DNA from: Leptospiraceae bacterium
GTDB lineage: Bacteria; Spirochaetota; Leptospiria; Leptospirales; Leptonemataceae
Length of the DNA: 54,185 bases
NCBI GenBank assembly: GCA_020441005.1
Contig: JAGRNA010000002.1
Span: 1-54,185 of the forward strand
Direction of reading: 5' to 3'
In this document: piece by piece, positions 33,202-42,641 of the stretch
Position numbering within the stretch: the stretch's first letter is position 1
How the letters are laid out: every line of letters starts with the position of its first letter
Position numbers and translations under genes: made by a program
The notes under the pieces: model-generated
Told to the model about the DNA's origin: nothing
Seen by the model: only the letters and a program-made list of their open reading frames with translations
The model's database searches: none

Positions 33202-35871
33202 ATGAGCGCATCCAGATGGTATCCAGGCAACCGCCCAAACCAGGCAACATTGACCTGGCAATCGTGGACTTTGGTGTTGCACAGCCTGCCAAAAATTGCA
33301 GGCGCACTGTGCCTGAGCTTCCTGGCTGGTTGTAATGCCCTGGAAGACCTGTTGGACTCGAACTTGTTGGCTTTAAACAATTCGACCCAACTGGACCAGG
33401 GTTATATTCATGTGGATGATACCGGCAACATTGAAGTGGAATTCAATAACCTGGAATTTGCCTCGAACCCCTTGTTTAGCGAGGTCTCCTTCATTACTGT
33501 CTGGGTCTACAAGCGGGGCGGCGATGCGCGGGTCCGTTGTTGCACCGGTTCCTCAACAGAATGCAGCTCCATAGAACAAGATTCCTGCCTGATCGGGATT
33601 GGTTTTTCAAACGACCTCAGTTTCGCTGGCGATCGCTACCTGAATCTGCATATTCCGGAACTATTTGATAAATACACCACGAAATACTATATGCCCGTCT
33701 ATGTGGCTGACAAGGAAGGCATCCCGACCAACTACCAGGGTGAATACAATGATTTCTCCAGTCCAGTGCAGGCTGTCGCCGACCGCGAGCTCTATACGGT
33801 CTATCTGGGACTATATTATAATGTATTTAACGCCAATGGCAGCTTACGGATTGTAAACGCCAAAACGGCCGTGGGCGACAAGGAAATCTATTCCGCCGTA
33901 GCGCCGGACTATTTGTCGCCGCCGATCCATATAGAAACCCGCTTTTATCGTCAATCAGAAGAAGACCCGCATGGCTCCGACTATGGCATTCCCCACCTGG
34001 CATCCTGGACGCAAGTGGGCATCGATCGCGGATTATTCAATCGGGGCGCGATTCGCATCAATGAAATTGGCAATGCGATCAATGCCGTCACAGCCAATGA
34101 TTTTCTGGAGTTTTATAATCCCACCGATACGAACGTACCTTTGGAAGGAGTCTATCTGTATCGCTGGACCAATGCCGGTTGTGACAGCCTGCCTAGTGAT
34201 GAAAAAACAATGAATCTGGGCGCCGTAACCATACCGGCCAAAGGTTATTACACCCTCTCGCGCAGTGGCAATACCCTCACCAACATTAACGCCTTTTTTA
34301 ATTCCAGCGTCAGTTTAATCAATGGGGACGATTGTTTCGCCCTGGCTTTTAACAACGATACAATCTTTAATTCCTCAGACTCCAGTGTGATTGATTTTGT
34401 GGGCCTCAATGCCACCGGCAATAAATACGAAGGCTCGGCGGCCGCACCCAGTCTCCTGGCCACCAATACGGCCATCTCCCGTTGTCCGGACGGAACGGAC
34501 ACCAACAACAATGGCAATGATTTTAGCAGGCGCGCCAATACTCCCGGAGCGGCTAACTCCTGCGGAACCTCTCCAGGCAATGAAACCTCGATTCTGGATC
34601 TGAGTGCCGGTGATGTAACCATAACAGAAATTAATAATGCTCCAGAAACCGCCGCCACCGGACGCTATGGCTTTGAAGGCTCCGGCAGCGGGGTGGCCTG
34701 TTCAGGCACAGATGATGAATTCATCGAGATCCGCAATAATACCAGTGGCACAGTCAATTTAGGCGGCGGCAGTCTGCAGTACGGCGATTCCAGCGGTGAT
34801 TTTACGAAAATTTACGACTTCCCGGCCAATACAACTCTAACAGCCGGCCAGTTGCTGGTTGTGGTCGCTAAAGATAGTGGTTGCTATACCTCGACCACTT
34901 TGAGCAGCGTCAAGGCCCTCTTTGATACATCCGCCTGGAACCTGCCGGCCGACAGCCTGACAGTCGCCATTGTGAAGGACAACCTGAGCCTGCCCGACAG
35001 CCAGACCGGTCCCGGAATCGACAGCGGCGTGACTGGCGGTGTGTTAGATTACATGGGCGTTTCCAGTTCCACGAATAATGATCCCACCGGCGGGGCGCCT
35101 GTTTATCAGGGCACGCGGGCCAACAAGTGTCATGACACATCCATCAATCGCATTCACGCTGGTACAAATACCAATAATAATCAGAGCGACTTTGCCTGCG
35201 GTAGCATTAACGGCACGCCTGGTCGCGTGGCCTATGCCAGCGGCACCACCTGGGTGCAGCACCTGAATGCGGGCGACATTTTGATCACTGAAGTGAACTA
35301 CGATGTTGATACTGCGACCGGTTTTGAGGGCGGGGCGGCACCGAATTGCACCGAAGCTGATGATGAATTTGTCGAAATCATCAATAACACCGCCGGTGCG
35401 GTGGACCTGAATGGCGCTACCATCTGGAGTGTCGCCAAGACTGGTGCGACGATTGAGGGACCCAGCCGGACCTTTATCTTTCCACCCTATACCCTGGCGG
35501 CTGGTGCGCGTGTGGTCATCGTCAACCAGGATGCGGGCTGTTACACCACGGCCAGTCTGGCGGGCAAGAATTTCCTCTTTTTAGGCAGCGATTTCAATCT
35601 TAGTAGTACGGGTGAAACCGTGGTACTGACCAAAAATGGCGGCCGCATCCGGGAGCCACAAATTACCGGAGGAGGCGCCCTGGATAACGGTCTCAACCTG
35701 GGACCGTTGGACATTGTGGGTTTCGAGTCTTCTTTCGTATACGAAGGAGCCCAATCAATCGCTAACTTTGCCAATGTATCCGTCATTCGGACTCCAACTG
35801 CAACAACAGACACCAACAACAACCTGAATGACCTGGGGGCCGGCACTGCCAATGGCACACCCGGGCATTAG
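33202..35871 (+). CDS. Lipoprotein with three lamin-tail domains
   Basis: An 889-residue lipoprotein with lipobox FLAGC (Cys44). A Cys-rich N-terminal beta domain (about 60-280) is unlike anything I know. Three lamin-tail domains follow: about 281-453 (AIRINEIGN, FLEFYNP), 468-680 (DVTITEINN, DDEFIEIRNN) and 690-889 (DILITEVNY, DDEFVEIINN). Each closes with a Thr-Asp-Thr-Asn-Asn-Asn motif; the last two then end in NGTPG, whereas the first ends in NTPGAANS. The last two copies are close to each other and to the second domain of the upstream gene, showing recent duplication. No catalytic motif is visible, so it is probably an adhesive or binding surface protein. The start could also be GTG 33274, giving a shorter signal peptide. 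Confidence 0.78.
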   Translation: MSASRWYPGNRPNQATLTWQSWTLVLHSLPKIAGALCLSFLAGCNALEDLLDSNLLALNNSTQLDQGYIHVDDTGNIEVEFNNLEFASNPLFSEVSFITVWVYKRGGDARVRCCTGSSTECSSIEQDSCLIGIGFSNDLSFAGDRYLNLHIPELFDKYTTKYYMPVYVADKEGIPTNYQGEYNDFSSPVQAVADRELYTVYLGLYYNVFNANGSLRIVNAKTAVGDKEIYSAVAPDYLSPPIHIETRFYRQSEEDPHGSDYGIPHLASWTQVGIDRGLFNRGAIRINEIGNAINAVTANDFLEFYNPTDTNVPLEGVYLYRWTNAGCDSLPSDEKTMNLGAVTIPAKGYYTLSRSGNTLTNINAFFNSSVSLINGDDCFALAFNNDTIFNSSDSSVIDFVGLNATGNKYEGSAAAPSLLATNTAISRCPDGTDTNNNGNDFSRRANTPGAANSCGTSPGNETSILDLSAGDVTITEINNAPETAATGRYGFEGSGSGVACSGTDDEFIEIRNNTSGTVNLGGGSLQYGDSSGDFTKIYDFPANTTLTAGQLLVVVAKDSGCYTSTTLSSVKALFDTSAWNLPADSLTVAIVKDNLSLPDSQTGPGIDSGVTGGVLDYMGVSSSTNNDPTGGAPVYQGTRANKCHDTSINRIHAGTNTNNNQSDFACGSINGTPGRVAYASGTTWVQHLNAGDILITEVNYDVDTATGFEGGAAPNCTEADDEFVEIINNTAGAVDLNGATIWSVAKTGATIEGPSRTFIFPPYTLAAGARVVIVNQDAGCYTTASLAGKNFLFLGSDFNLSSTGETVVLTKNGGRIREPQITGGGALDNGLNLGPLDIVGFESSFVYEGAQSIANFANVSVIRTPTATTDTNNNLNDLGAGTANGTPGH

Positions 35872-35957
35872 AAAGCATATGACATTAGATGACCAGATCA
35901 AGGTGCCAGTAGCAACACCCAGACCAATATCAAACGAACCATCAGGAATATTTCAGT

Positions 35958-37832
35958 ATGCCAGTTGAACCAGGACGCAATCAATCCATGAACCGTACGC
36001 CACACAACAGGTTTCAGAGCATTTTACCCCTGGCAGGCCTGCTTGTCATTGGCATGTCTGCCCTGTTTGCCGAGCCGCTGCTGGCCCAATCCGAAGAAGA
36101 CGGCGGCCGGCCCACCGACAATCGGCAACGGCCCGCCATGGAAGATATTCGGGCCAAAAATACAAACAATGAAATCGAAAGCCCCACTCTCTACGACACA
36201 GATGGCTTTAGTTATGATGAGAACTACTTTGGCCTCGACCTGGAAGGCAAGCGCGGCCTGATGGAGCGCTTTCAATGGCGACTGAATCTCTGGACCTCCT
36301 ACAATTACTTCAACAATGGCGACCTGCGGGTCCTCAATGAAGAAAATGAAACCAGCATCACCCAAACCGATGATAAAATCCAGTTTATCGTCGCCGGGGT
36401 GCAGCTGGACACCTTTCTGCCGGTCAATAAATACCTCGACATCCGGATTGACATCTGGAAGACCGGCTTTTGGGGTCACGATCAGTTGGGCGGTCGCGAC
36501 AACAACAATGATAGCCGGGAAACGAGCAGCGGTTCCAACACGGTTGCCTTTGGTCGTTTTTTCTCGAATATCCATCTGGTTCCGGAACCATCCCGCTTCA
36601 AGAAACTGGATTTGAAAATCGGACGCCAGGCCTATGACATTGGCGGCGCCCTGCAGCGCGACTACTACCTGAACGACAAGCTGGATGCCATCGTTTTAAA
36701 TTGGTACCATGACTATGGCCGCCTGGATTTCCTGGTATTAGACGTGTTTTCCAGCGGTTCACCGACCGATGATGTCGGTTTCGTGCAATACATCAGTCAC
36801 GACAGCGAGCAAGTGGAAGGCTTTAATGGCGATGTCCACACCTACAAACAGGGGATGACCTATCGGCTGCCGATCTACGGCGATTCTGACCTGGGTGGCA
36901 CCCATATCGATGTGCGCGGGTTTTACTATTACGCCCGTTTTGGGGGCGTAAATGACGGCGGCTCCGATCGCACCAACGATGGCACCAGCGGCAACACCCC
37001 GGACTATGATTTCAGCTTTATGCGCGGCGGCCGTTTGAACCTCGGCTGGCGCGAGTGGTTCAGCACCAGTTTGACCTATGCCGAAAGCTTTGGCCTGGAC
37101 CGCAAGCAACTCAATGAGGTGCTATTACCGCTCAAGGATGTGGATAACAACGGCAAGTCATGGTCCCTGGAGTTTGAGTTCAGCTTTTTTGACGATCGGC
37201 TGCGTTTTACGCCTTCCTATTTTTTCGCCGACGGCGGCCGTTATCACATGGATGGCGTGCAGTATTCGCACGGCTTTGTCAGCATGAAGGGCAGTCAAAT
37301 GGGCGGCATCCTGACAAACCTGAACTGGAGCATGCACCCTTCAGCCTATGTCGATGACGACGGGATTGATGATACACCCTATGAACGCAATCGCAAGTCG
37401 GGCACCGAGATTCAGCATTTGGGCCTTGCGATTGGCATACTGGAGAATTTATATCTAAATCTGGACTGGTGGCGACTGACGGATACCAGTTCGGTCAGCT
37501 TCTTGCAAGATCGACCCAAAGCCTTCGGCCATATTTTTGGCCGCAGCGACAACTATGACTACGTCACCCAGAGCATTCTCTTGCAGCAATTGATCGCTTA
37601 TTTTCCAGAGCAATCCAGTGTTCTGACTGCGGCCAGGCGTTTTGGGGCCCCGCTGGGAGAAGAGCTTAATATCGGCCTGGAATGGGAGCCGCGCATCAAC
37701 TGGAAAATCTGGGCCACGGCCGGGGTGTTTTATCCCATGCGCTACTTTGCGACCCAGGGTTTGGTCCAGGGAGCGCCCCAGGGGAATGCGGCCTTCAATG
37801 GATTTCAGATGGGGATGACAATTCGCCTCTAA
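35958..37832 (+). CDS. Outer-membrane beta-barrel protein (alginate-export/porin-like)
   Basis: A 624-residue protein with a cleavable signal peptide (about residues 22-44, ending LLAQS) and no lipobox, followed by a polar plug-like stretch and many alternating amphipathic strands with aromatic girdles (RFQWRLNLWTSYNYF, LDLKIGRQAYDIGGALQRDY, WREWFSTSLTYAESF). The LKIGRQ and YDYGRLDFLVLD patterns are like AlgE-type export/uptake channels. The C-terminal residue is Leu, not the usual aromatic. ATG 35958 has AGGA ten bases upstream; ATG 35988 is an alternative. It lies between the lamin-tail lipoproteins and the PLD lipoprotein, so it is the likely channel of the island. Substrate unknown. Confidence 0.75.
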   Translation: MPVEPGRNQSMNRTPHNRFQSILPLAGLLVIGMSALFAEPLLAQSEEDGGRPTDNRQRPAMEDIRAKNTNNEIESPTLYDTDGFSYDENYFGLDLEGKRGLMERFQWRLNLWTSYNYFNNGDLRVLNEENETSITQTDDKIQFIVAGVQLDTFLPVNKYLDIRIDIWKTGFWGHDQLGGRDNNNDSRETSSGSNTVAFGRFFSNIHLVPEPSRFKKLDLKIGRQAYDIGGALQRDYYLNDKLDAIVLNWYHDYGRLDFLVLDVFSSGSPTDDVGFVQYISHDSEQVEGFNGDVHTYKQGMTYRLPIYGDSDLGGTHIDVRGFYYYARFGGVNDGGSDRTNDGTSGNTPDYDFSFMRGGRLNLGWREWFSTSLTYAESFGLDRKQLNEVLLPLKDVDNNGKSWSLEFEFSFFDDRLRFTPSYFFADGGRYHMDGVQYSHGFVSMKGSQMGGILTNLNWSMHPSAYVDDDGIDDTPYERNRKSGTEIQHLGLAIGILENLYLNLDWWRLTDTSSVSFLQDRPKAFGHIFGRSDNYDYVTQSILLQQLIAYFPEQSSVLTAARRFGAPLGEELNIGLEWEPRINWKIWATAGVFYPMRYFATQGLVQGAPQGNAAFNGFQMGMTIRL

Positions 37833-37931
37833 GACAAAAATAAAACCAGTGGACAAGGTATCAAGGCAATGAGCAAATCGTCAATAACAGCGGGCATCCA
37901 GGGCTGTTAGCCATTGGCGAAGGAAGCAACT

Positions 37932-40766
37932 ATGCGAAACGGATGTAAGCAATGCCGCAACAAAGACCGGGGCTCTATTTCCGGGACCGCTCGCCGCTTG
38001 TGGCCAGGTAAACGGATGCTGCGCGCCGTATCCCTCCCGACCCTGCTCGCTCTGATCGCCTTGCCGGGCTGCAATAACGACGATGGGAACTCGATCTTTG
38101 GCAATCCGGGCAACGTGCTGGGCAACAAACGTTTCTCGGTCTATTACACTGATCCCGGTATCAGCGAGGATACGGCTATCGATAAAAAAATCGATCAGAA
38201 GCTGGTGGAGCTGATCGACGAGGCTGAAACATCTGTCGACCTGGCGGTGTATAATCTGGGGCGCGATTCGGTCATTGAGGCGGTCACCCGCGCCAAGGAA
38301 GATCGGGACCTGACAGTCCGGATGGTGGGCGACGTGGACGAGGTTGTCACAGACGGCTACCGTACGATTTTGCGAACCGACATTCCGTTCTCATTGGGGA
38401 ATGTAACCGCTATTCAGCACAATAAATTTGCAGTGATTGACGATCGTTACCTTTTTATGGGCACCGGCAATATCACCAATTCCGGTTTCTGGCGTAACAA
38501 TAACAATTTTATGATTATTGAAAACGAGGAAATGGCGGCCCATTACAAGCAGGAATTCCAGCAGATGTACTATGGCCGCTACGGCAGCAAAAAAATTCCC
38601 TATAGCACGCGACACAATTTCATTACTAATTTCACACCCCTCGAGGTTTATTTTAGTCCGTACCAGGGCCAGGACGCCATGGACCGTATGATCGAGCTGA
38701 TCGATGGCGCCCGGTCCTCTGTCAAGTACATGATCTTTGCCCACACACATGACGAGCTCTCGGCCGCAATGGTACGCGCCGCCAAACGGGGCGTTCTGGT
38801 CCAGGGCATCCATGACAAGACTTTCATCAACGGTGTATCCGAAGAAGCGCCCCGTTTGTACAATGCCGGCCGCTTTATGTCCACCGGCCCCTTTAATCGT
38901 CAGGACGGCAACGAATTCACCTCCATACAGGGTCTTAGTTCGCATGGCGGCAAACTGCACACCAAAACAATTATCATTGATGACAGCGTCGTGTGCACCG
39001 GCTCGTTTAACTGGTCCGGTAACGCGGTAGAAAACAATGACGAAAACATGGTAGTAGTGCACGATCAGCTGGTTGCCGCCGATATCGGCAAACAATGGCA
39101 GCGCGTCTGGGATTTATCCCAGCCGATCACAAATATTCTGTTCAAGTCAACCAGCGACGCGGCCAACCCCGGGGATGTCGTCATCTCTGAAATCATGTGG
39201 GCCGGATCGTATACCGGCACAACCTATGATGCTGGCGATGATTATATTGAACTGTACAATACAACCAGTCATGATATTGATATCAGCCACTGGTCGCTTA
39301 CCTGGGACACAGCCGAAACCAAAAACTATCCCATCCCGGATCGTTTTAACTGGTACAAACCGGGCGTAGCCAGCCGCCACTATTACGACGGCAGCCTGAC
39401 CATTTCGGCTGGCGGATTTTTTCTGCTCAATGCAGCCACCGGGGCCCTGGAAACAACGGACAACAAAATCAGCGGGGCCAAGGACTTTTCGCTGGATAGT
39501 TCCAGCATGATCCTGAAGCTCTATGATGTCACCATGACACTGATTGACCAGGCCGGCAACGGAGACCCGCCCATCGCCGGCAAACTGGACACCCTTAAAA
39601 AAGTTACCTATAGTATGGAGCGTTTCTTCTACCCAACGGGCCACCCCAAGGCCGGTCAGGCTTTGCCCGGAACAAGCACCGGCAGCTGGTATACCAGCAA
39701 TGGCAACAATGCAACCGGAGCCAGTTTGTTGGGGCTGGGCCAAATCCAGACCGGCTATAATACCTGCATCAATACCGGCGAACAATGCACCATCGGCACG
39801 CCCAATTACAGCGGCAATATTAGTTCTGCGGCTGCTGCTTCTACAGCAACCGGTGGTGCCAATGGCCTCACAAATATTCCCCTTGAAGCCTGGTCGACCA
39901 GCAGCACCAGCGCCCAAATCCGCATGCGCTGGGCTATGCAGGCTACCCCGGTTGTCTCCGGTGGTGGTTATTCATCAGCCAGCCTGAATAGCGCTGATCC
40001 TTCGATAATCGACGTCATGACCAGTTCGCAAACGCCGGGGGCGACGGCGACATTCACGGTCAATGCCGCCCTGGACGTTACCAACGGCAACTCGGTCACT
40101 GATACGGTCAGTTACGAGGGGCATGGACAGTCCAATGCGGAGGTTCGTATCGAGCAGGTCTACCCGGCCTCCTCCAGTCTGGGCGAGGATGCAGTGGTCA
40201 TCAAGGCATTGACCAGCGGCACGGTCTACAACCTGGGGATCTACTACTATGACTATTCAACACCTTCGCCGCAGTTGTTGTATCGCATGGCGGATGTGCC
40301 CATCACAGCCGGTCAGTATATCCAGGTCATGCTGGACCGTACTACTAGTACCAGTGAGGACCGTCAGTATGGCGGCAATCCCTCTTTTGATATCACTACC
40401 GGCGGAGCCGGTGGACAAATCACCGGGCTGGGTGGCAACACCAATATCTGGGAGGTCTATTCGCCTGTCTCCGGCATTTCGGGTACAGACGGGATTATAA
40501 TGATTTCGTATGACTTGAATGCAACGCCGGCCGATGTGATGTGCTATAGCAATCGGGACGGTGATGTGGCCGCCACTTTTATGCAGTGGGGGCTCAAGAC
40601 CCTGTATAAAATCCCGGCCGCCTACAACCTGGGCGGACAATTGCCGGTCGATGGAGTCAACGATTCCTATATTCAAGCTCATTGCTCCAATTTCAAGGAT
40701 GGCAGCAATAGCGGATTGGTGCGCAGCACAGACACAAATAACGGCTCCGACTTCTATATGCCTTGA
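37932..40766 (+). CDS. Lipoprotein: active-site-intact phospholipase D/nuclease plus lamin-tail domain
   Basis: A 944-residue lipoprotein (lipobox ALPGC, Cys47). The PLD region (about 65-400) carries two complete HKD motifs: HNKFAVIDD (H163, K165, D170) with downstream GTGNITNSG, and HTKTIIIDD (H343, K345, D350) with GSFNWSGN, so catalysis is expected. PLD-family enzymes act on phospholipids or on nucleic acids; I cannot tell which. One lamin-tail domain follows at about 407-635 (DVVISEIMW, DDYIELYNT), then about 300 residues of Ser/Thr/Gly-rich beta structure without a known domain. The start is ATG 37932 with AGGAAG five bases upstream, instead of TTG 37914. The 3' end overlaps murE by 13 bp. 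Confidence 0.85.
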   Translation: MRNGCKQCRNKDRGSISGTARRLWPGKRMLRAVSLPTLLALIALPGCNNDDGNSIFGNPGNVLGNKRFSVYYTDPGISEDTAIDKKIDQKLVELIDEAETSVDLAVYNLGRDSVIEAVTRAKEDRDLTVRMVGDVDEVVTDGYRTILRTDIPFSLGNVTAIQHNKFAVIDDRYLFMGTGNITNSGFWRNNNNFMIIENEEMAAHYKQEFQQMYYGRYGSKKIPYSTRHNFITNFTPLEVYFSPYQGQDAMDRMIELIDGARSSVKYMIFAHTHDELSAAMVRAAKRGVLVQGIHDKTFINGVSEEAPRLYNAGRFMSTGPFNRQDGNEFTSIQGLSSHGGKLHTKTIIIDDSVVCTGSFNWSGNAVENNDENMVVVHDQLVAADIGKQWQRVWDLSQPITNILFKSTSDAANPGDVVISEIMWAGSYTGTTYDAGDDYIELYNTTSHDIDISHWSLTWDTAETKNYPIPDRFNWYKPGVASRHYYDGSLTISAGGFFLLNAATGALETTDNKISGAKDFSLDSSSMILKLYDVTMTLIDQAGNGDPPIAGKLDTLKKVTYSMERFFYPTGHPKAGQALPGTSTGSWYTSNGNNATGASLLGLGQIQTGYNTCINTGEQCTIGTPNYSGNISSAAAASTATGGANGLTNIPLEAWSTSSTSAQIRMRWAMQATPVVSGGGYSSASLNSADPSIIDVMTSSQTPGATATFTVNAALDVTNGNSVTDTVSYEGHGQSNAEVRIEQVYPASSSLGEDAVVIKALTSGTVYNLGIYYYDYSTPSPQLLYRMADVPITAGQYIQVMLDRTTSTSEDRQYGGNPSFDITTGGAGGQITGLGGNTNIWEVYSPVSGISGTDGIIMISYDLNATPADVMCYSNRDGDVAATFMQWGLKTLYKIPAAYNLGGQLPVDGVNDSYIQAHCSNFKDGSNSGLVRSTDTNNGSDFYMP

Positions 40767-42283
40767 TCAAGAGCGGCTTGTAACACAGCCTGATCGCTAA
40801 AGGGCGTTTTCTGGCGCCCATAAATCTGATAGTCTTCGTGGCCTTTGCCGGCTACAACCACTGCCACCGGTCCTTTGCTCCCCGCAACTATGGTGCGGGC
40901 CCACTCTACAGCCTGTTCAATAGCCGCCCGTCGGTCGGCGATCTCAAAGATCAGACTGCTGCGTGGAAGCTCCGGCAGCATGTGCATTTGCGCCGACTGA
41001 AAAAGATCAACATCTGCCAGCGGGGTCTGGATCCCGCTCAGAATCGCCGCTCGAATACTGGCCGGGTCTTCGGTGCGGGGGTTATCATCACAGATCAGCA
41101 CCATGTCTGCCAGCCGATCCGCCACCTTGCCCATCAGGGGTCGTTTGCCCGGATCCCGATCGCCGCCACAGCCAAACACGCAGATAAGAAACATTACTTT
41201 CATTTCGCGTACGGCTTGCAAACAGCGTTCGAGAGCATCCGGGGTATGCGCGTAATCCACGATGCCGAAAAGCGGGGATGGGGTCATCCTGTTCGGAGTC
41301 ATTTTTTGCATGCGCCCTGGAATGGCTGGCCAGGCCGCTGTCAGGGGACTGATTTGAATCTGATCCATTGGCAGCTCCGGCTGACTGACTGCCAGGGCCA
41401 ATGCGGCATTGATGCGATTAAAGCCCGGAAAGCCCACTGCGGCCGGCACATGTTGAGCCTCCAAAACCCGGATTGCAATTTCTTTTCGGCCCCTATCGCC
41501 CTCAAGATCGGCAATCAGACGGCGATTCCAGACCTCCGTGTCCTGTCCGGCATAAATAATGGCCTGCCCGCCAGGCCGGATCAAATCAAAAAGATGGCGT
41601 TTGGCTAGATAGTAGGCTTCCATACTGCGATGATGATCCAGGTGATCCTGGCTCAGATTGGTAAAAACGGCTGTCTGTAGCTGCACCCCCTCCAGGCGAC
41701 CCAGATCCAGGGCCTCTGATGAAGCCTCCATGGCAACCTGGTGGACGCCATCTTGCTGCATACGTTGCAAAATAGCCTGCAACTCGGGCGCTCGCGGCGT
41801 TGTATAACCGGTCTGCAACCGGATCAGTCCCTGCGTGCCCTGCCACTGCACGCCCAGGGTGCCAATCATTCCCCATGCAATTCCGCGAGTCTGCCACAGA
41901 TGCCGTAGTAGCCAGGCAATCGAGGTCTTTCCATTGGTGCCGGTAATACCAGTTATCCGCAGGGAGTGCGAGGGATGGCCATATAAGGCCGAGGCCAGGA
42001 ATCCCTGGGCTTTTTTCAGATCATCGCAAACAAGCAGACGCTCAGCAGGCAACTCGGCATCACCGACCAGCTTCAACTGCGAGGATTCCAGCAATAGCAA
42101 GGCCCGGGTGTTTTGCAGAACGGTTCCAGCCCAGGGCCGACCCAGGGCACTGAGAACAAATATACTGTAATCGCTAATCTGCCTGGAATCGTCGCTGATA
42201 TGATTCACTTCCGCCCCGGCCTGGCTGGCCGGGTAATGGATTTTAGAACCTGGCGCGCGTTGAATGAGATCCTCCAGGCGCAT
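40754..42283 (-). CDS. murE: UDP-MurNAc-tripeptide synthetase (meso-DAP adding)
   Basis: Adds the third amino acid to the peptidoglycan stem peptide. The 509-residue protein shows the Mur ligase order: N-terminal UDP-MurNAc domain, P-loop GITGTNGKTS, the central MEASSEALDLGRLEG and FTNLSQDHLDHH, and the C-terminal domain with DNPRTEDP. DNPR is the signature of meso-diaminopimelate-adding enzymes and is against ornithine- or lysine-type peptidoglycan. The start is ATG 42283, four bases after the ftsL stop; an in-frame ATG at 42301 overlaps ftsL. It is the third gene of rsmH-ftsL-murE. The 3' end overlaps the convergent PLD gene. Confidence 0.94.
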   Translation of the reverse strand: MRLEDLIQRAPGSKIHYPASQAGAEVNHISDDSRQISDYSIFVLSALGRPWAGTVLQNTRALLLLESSQLKLVGDAELPAERLLVCDDLKKAQGFLASALYGHPSHSLRITGITGTNGKTSIAWLLRHLWQTRGIAWGMIGTLGVQWQGTQGLIRLQTGYTTPRAPELQAILQRMQQDGVHQVAMEASSEALDLGRLEGVQLQTAVFTNLSQDHLDHHRSMEAYYLAKRHLFDLIRPGGQAIIYAGQDTEVWNRRLIADLEGDRGRKEIAIRVLEAQHVPAAVGFPGFNRINAALALAVSQPELPMDQIQISPLTAAWPAIPGRMQKMTPNRMTPSPLFGIVDYAHTPDALERCLQAVREMKVMFLICVFGCGGDRDPGKRPLMGKVADRLADMVLICDDNPRTEDPASIRAAILSGIQTPLADVDLFQSAQMHMLPELPRSSLIFEIADRRAAIEQAVEWARTIVAGSKGPVAVVVAGKGHEDYQIYGRQKTPFSDQAVLQAALDQGI

Positions 42284-42287
42284 GCTT

Positions 42288-42641
42288 TCAGTCGTCCTCA
42301 TGACTTTGAACAGCCAGGCGTTCTTTTTGACCGGGCACATCCGGCAGGTCGAGGTGAATGATACGATTGTGCTCCAGCATGGTCGCCCCTTGTTCGCGAT
42401 TCGTCCACAGATCATCCTTGGCGAAACGATCGACCTCTTTTTTCAGAGCCATGTTGCGCTTGCGTAATTCAGATTGTTGATGCAGCAATTGTCGGATTGC
42501 CGTTTCCTTCAGACCCTTGTTGATATGCAGTTTTAAATATCCAAAGGCGGCGAAAAAAGGGAGCAAGCCAGTTAACAGCCACATCATCAGGCGGCCAGTG
42601 CGCATCGCTGCCGGTCGTAAGCTAGCGGTAATTTTACGCAT
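42288..42641 (-). CDS. ftsL: FtsL-like cell-division protein
   Basis: A 117-residue bitopic protein: a short basic N-terminus ([17 protein letters not shown]), one transmembrane segment (about 18-36) and an extracytoplasmic coiled coil (about 40-80, GLKETAIRQLLHQQSELRKR). FtsL proteins have almost no sequence conservation, so the call rests on topology and on its position between rsmH and murE, where ftsL is normally found. The ATG at 42641 overlaps the rsmH stop (ATGCGTAA), which implies coupled translation. The open frame upstream is inside rsmH. Confidence 0.8.
   Translation of the reverse strand: MRKITASLRPAAMRTGRLMMWLLTGLLPFFAAFGYLKLHINKGLKETAIRQLLHQQSELRKRNMALKKEVDRFAKDDLWTNREQGATMLEHNRIIHLDLPDVPGQKERLAVQSHEDD

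Noticed and set aside
37869-37910. Thirteen-codon open frame before the PLD lipoprotein
   Set aside because: Too short, no hydrophobic or leader-peptide features and no conserved context; likely chance.
40754-40766. Frameshift or truncation at the PLD/murE junction
   Set aside because: Both genes end with complete domains and proper stop codons; the overlap is a simple convergent stop overlap.
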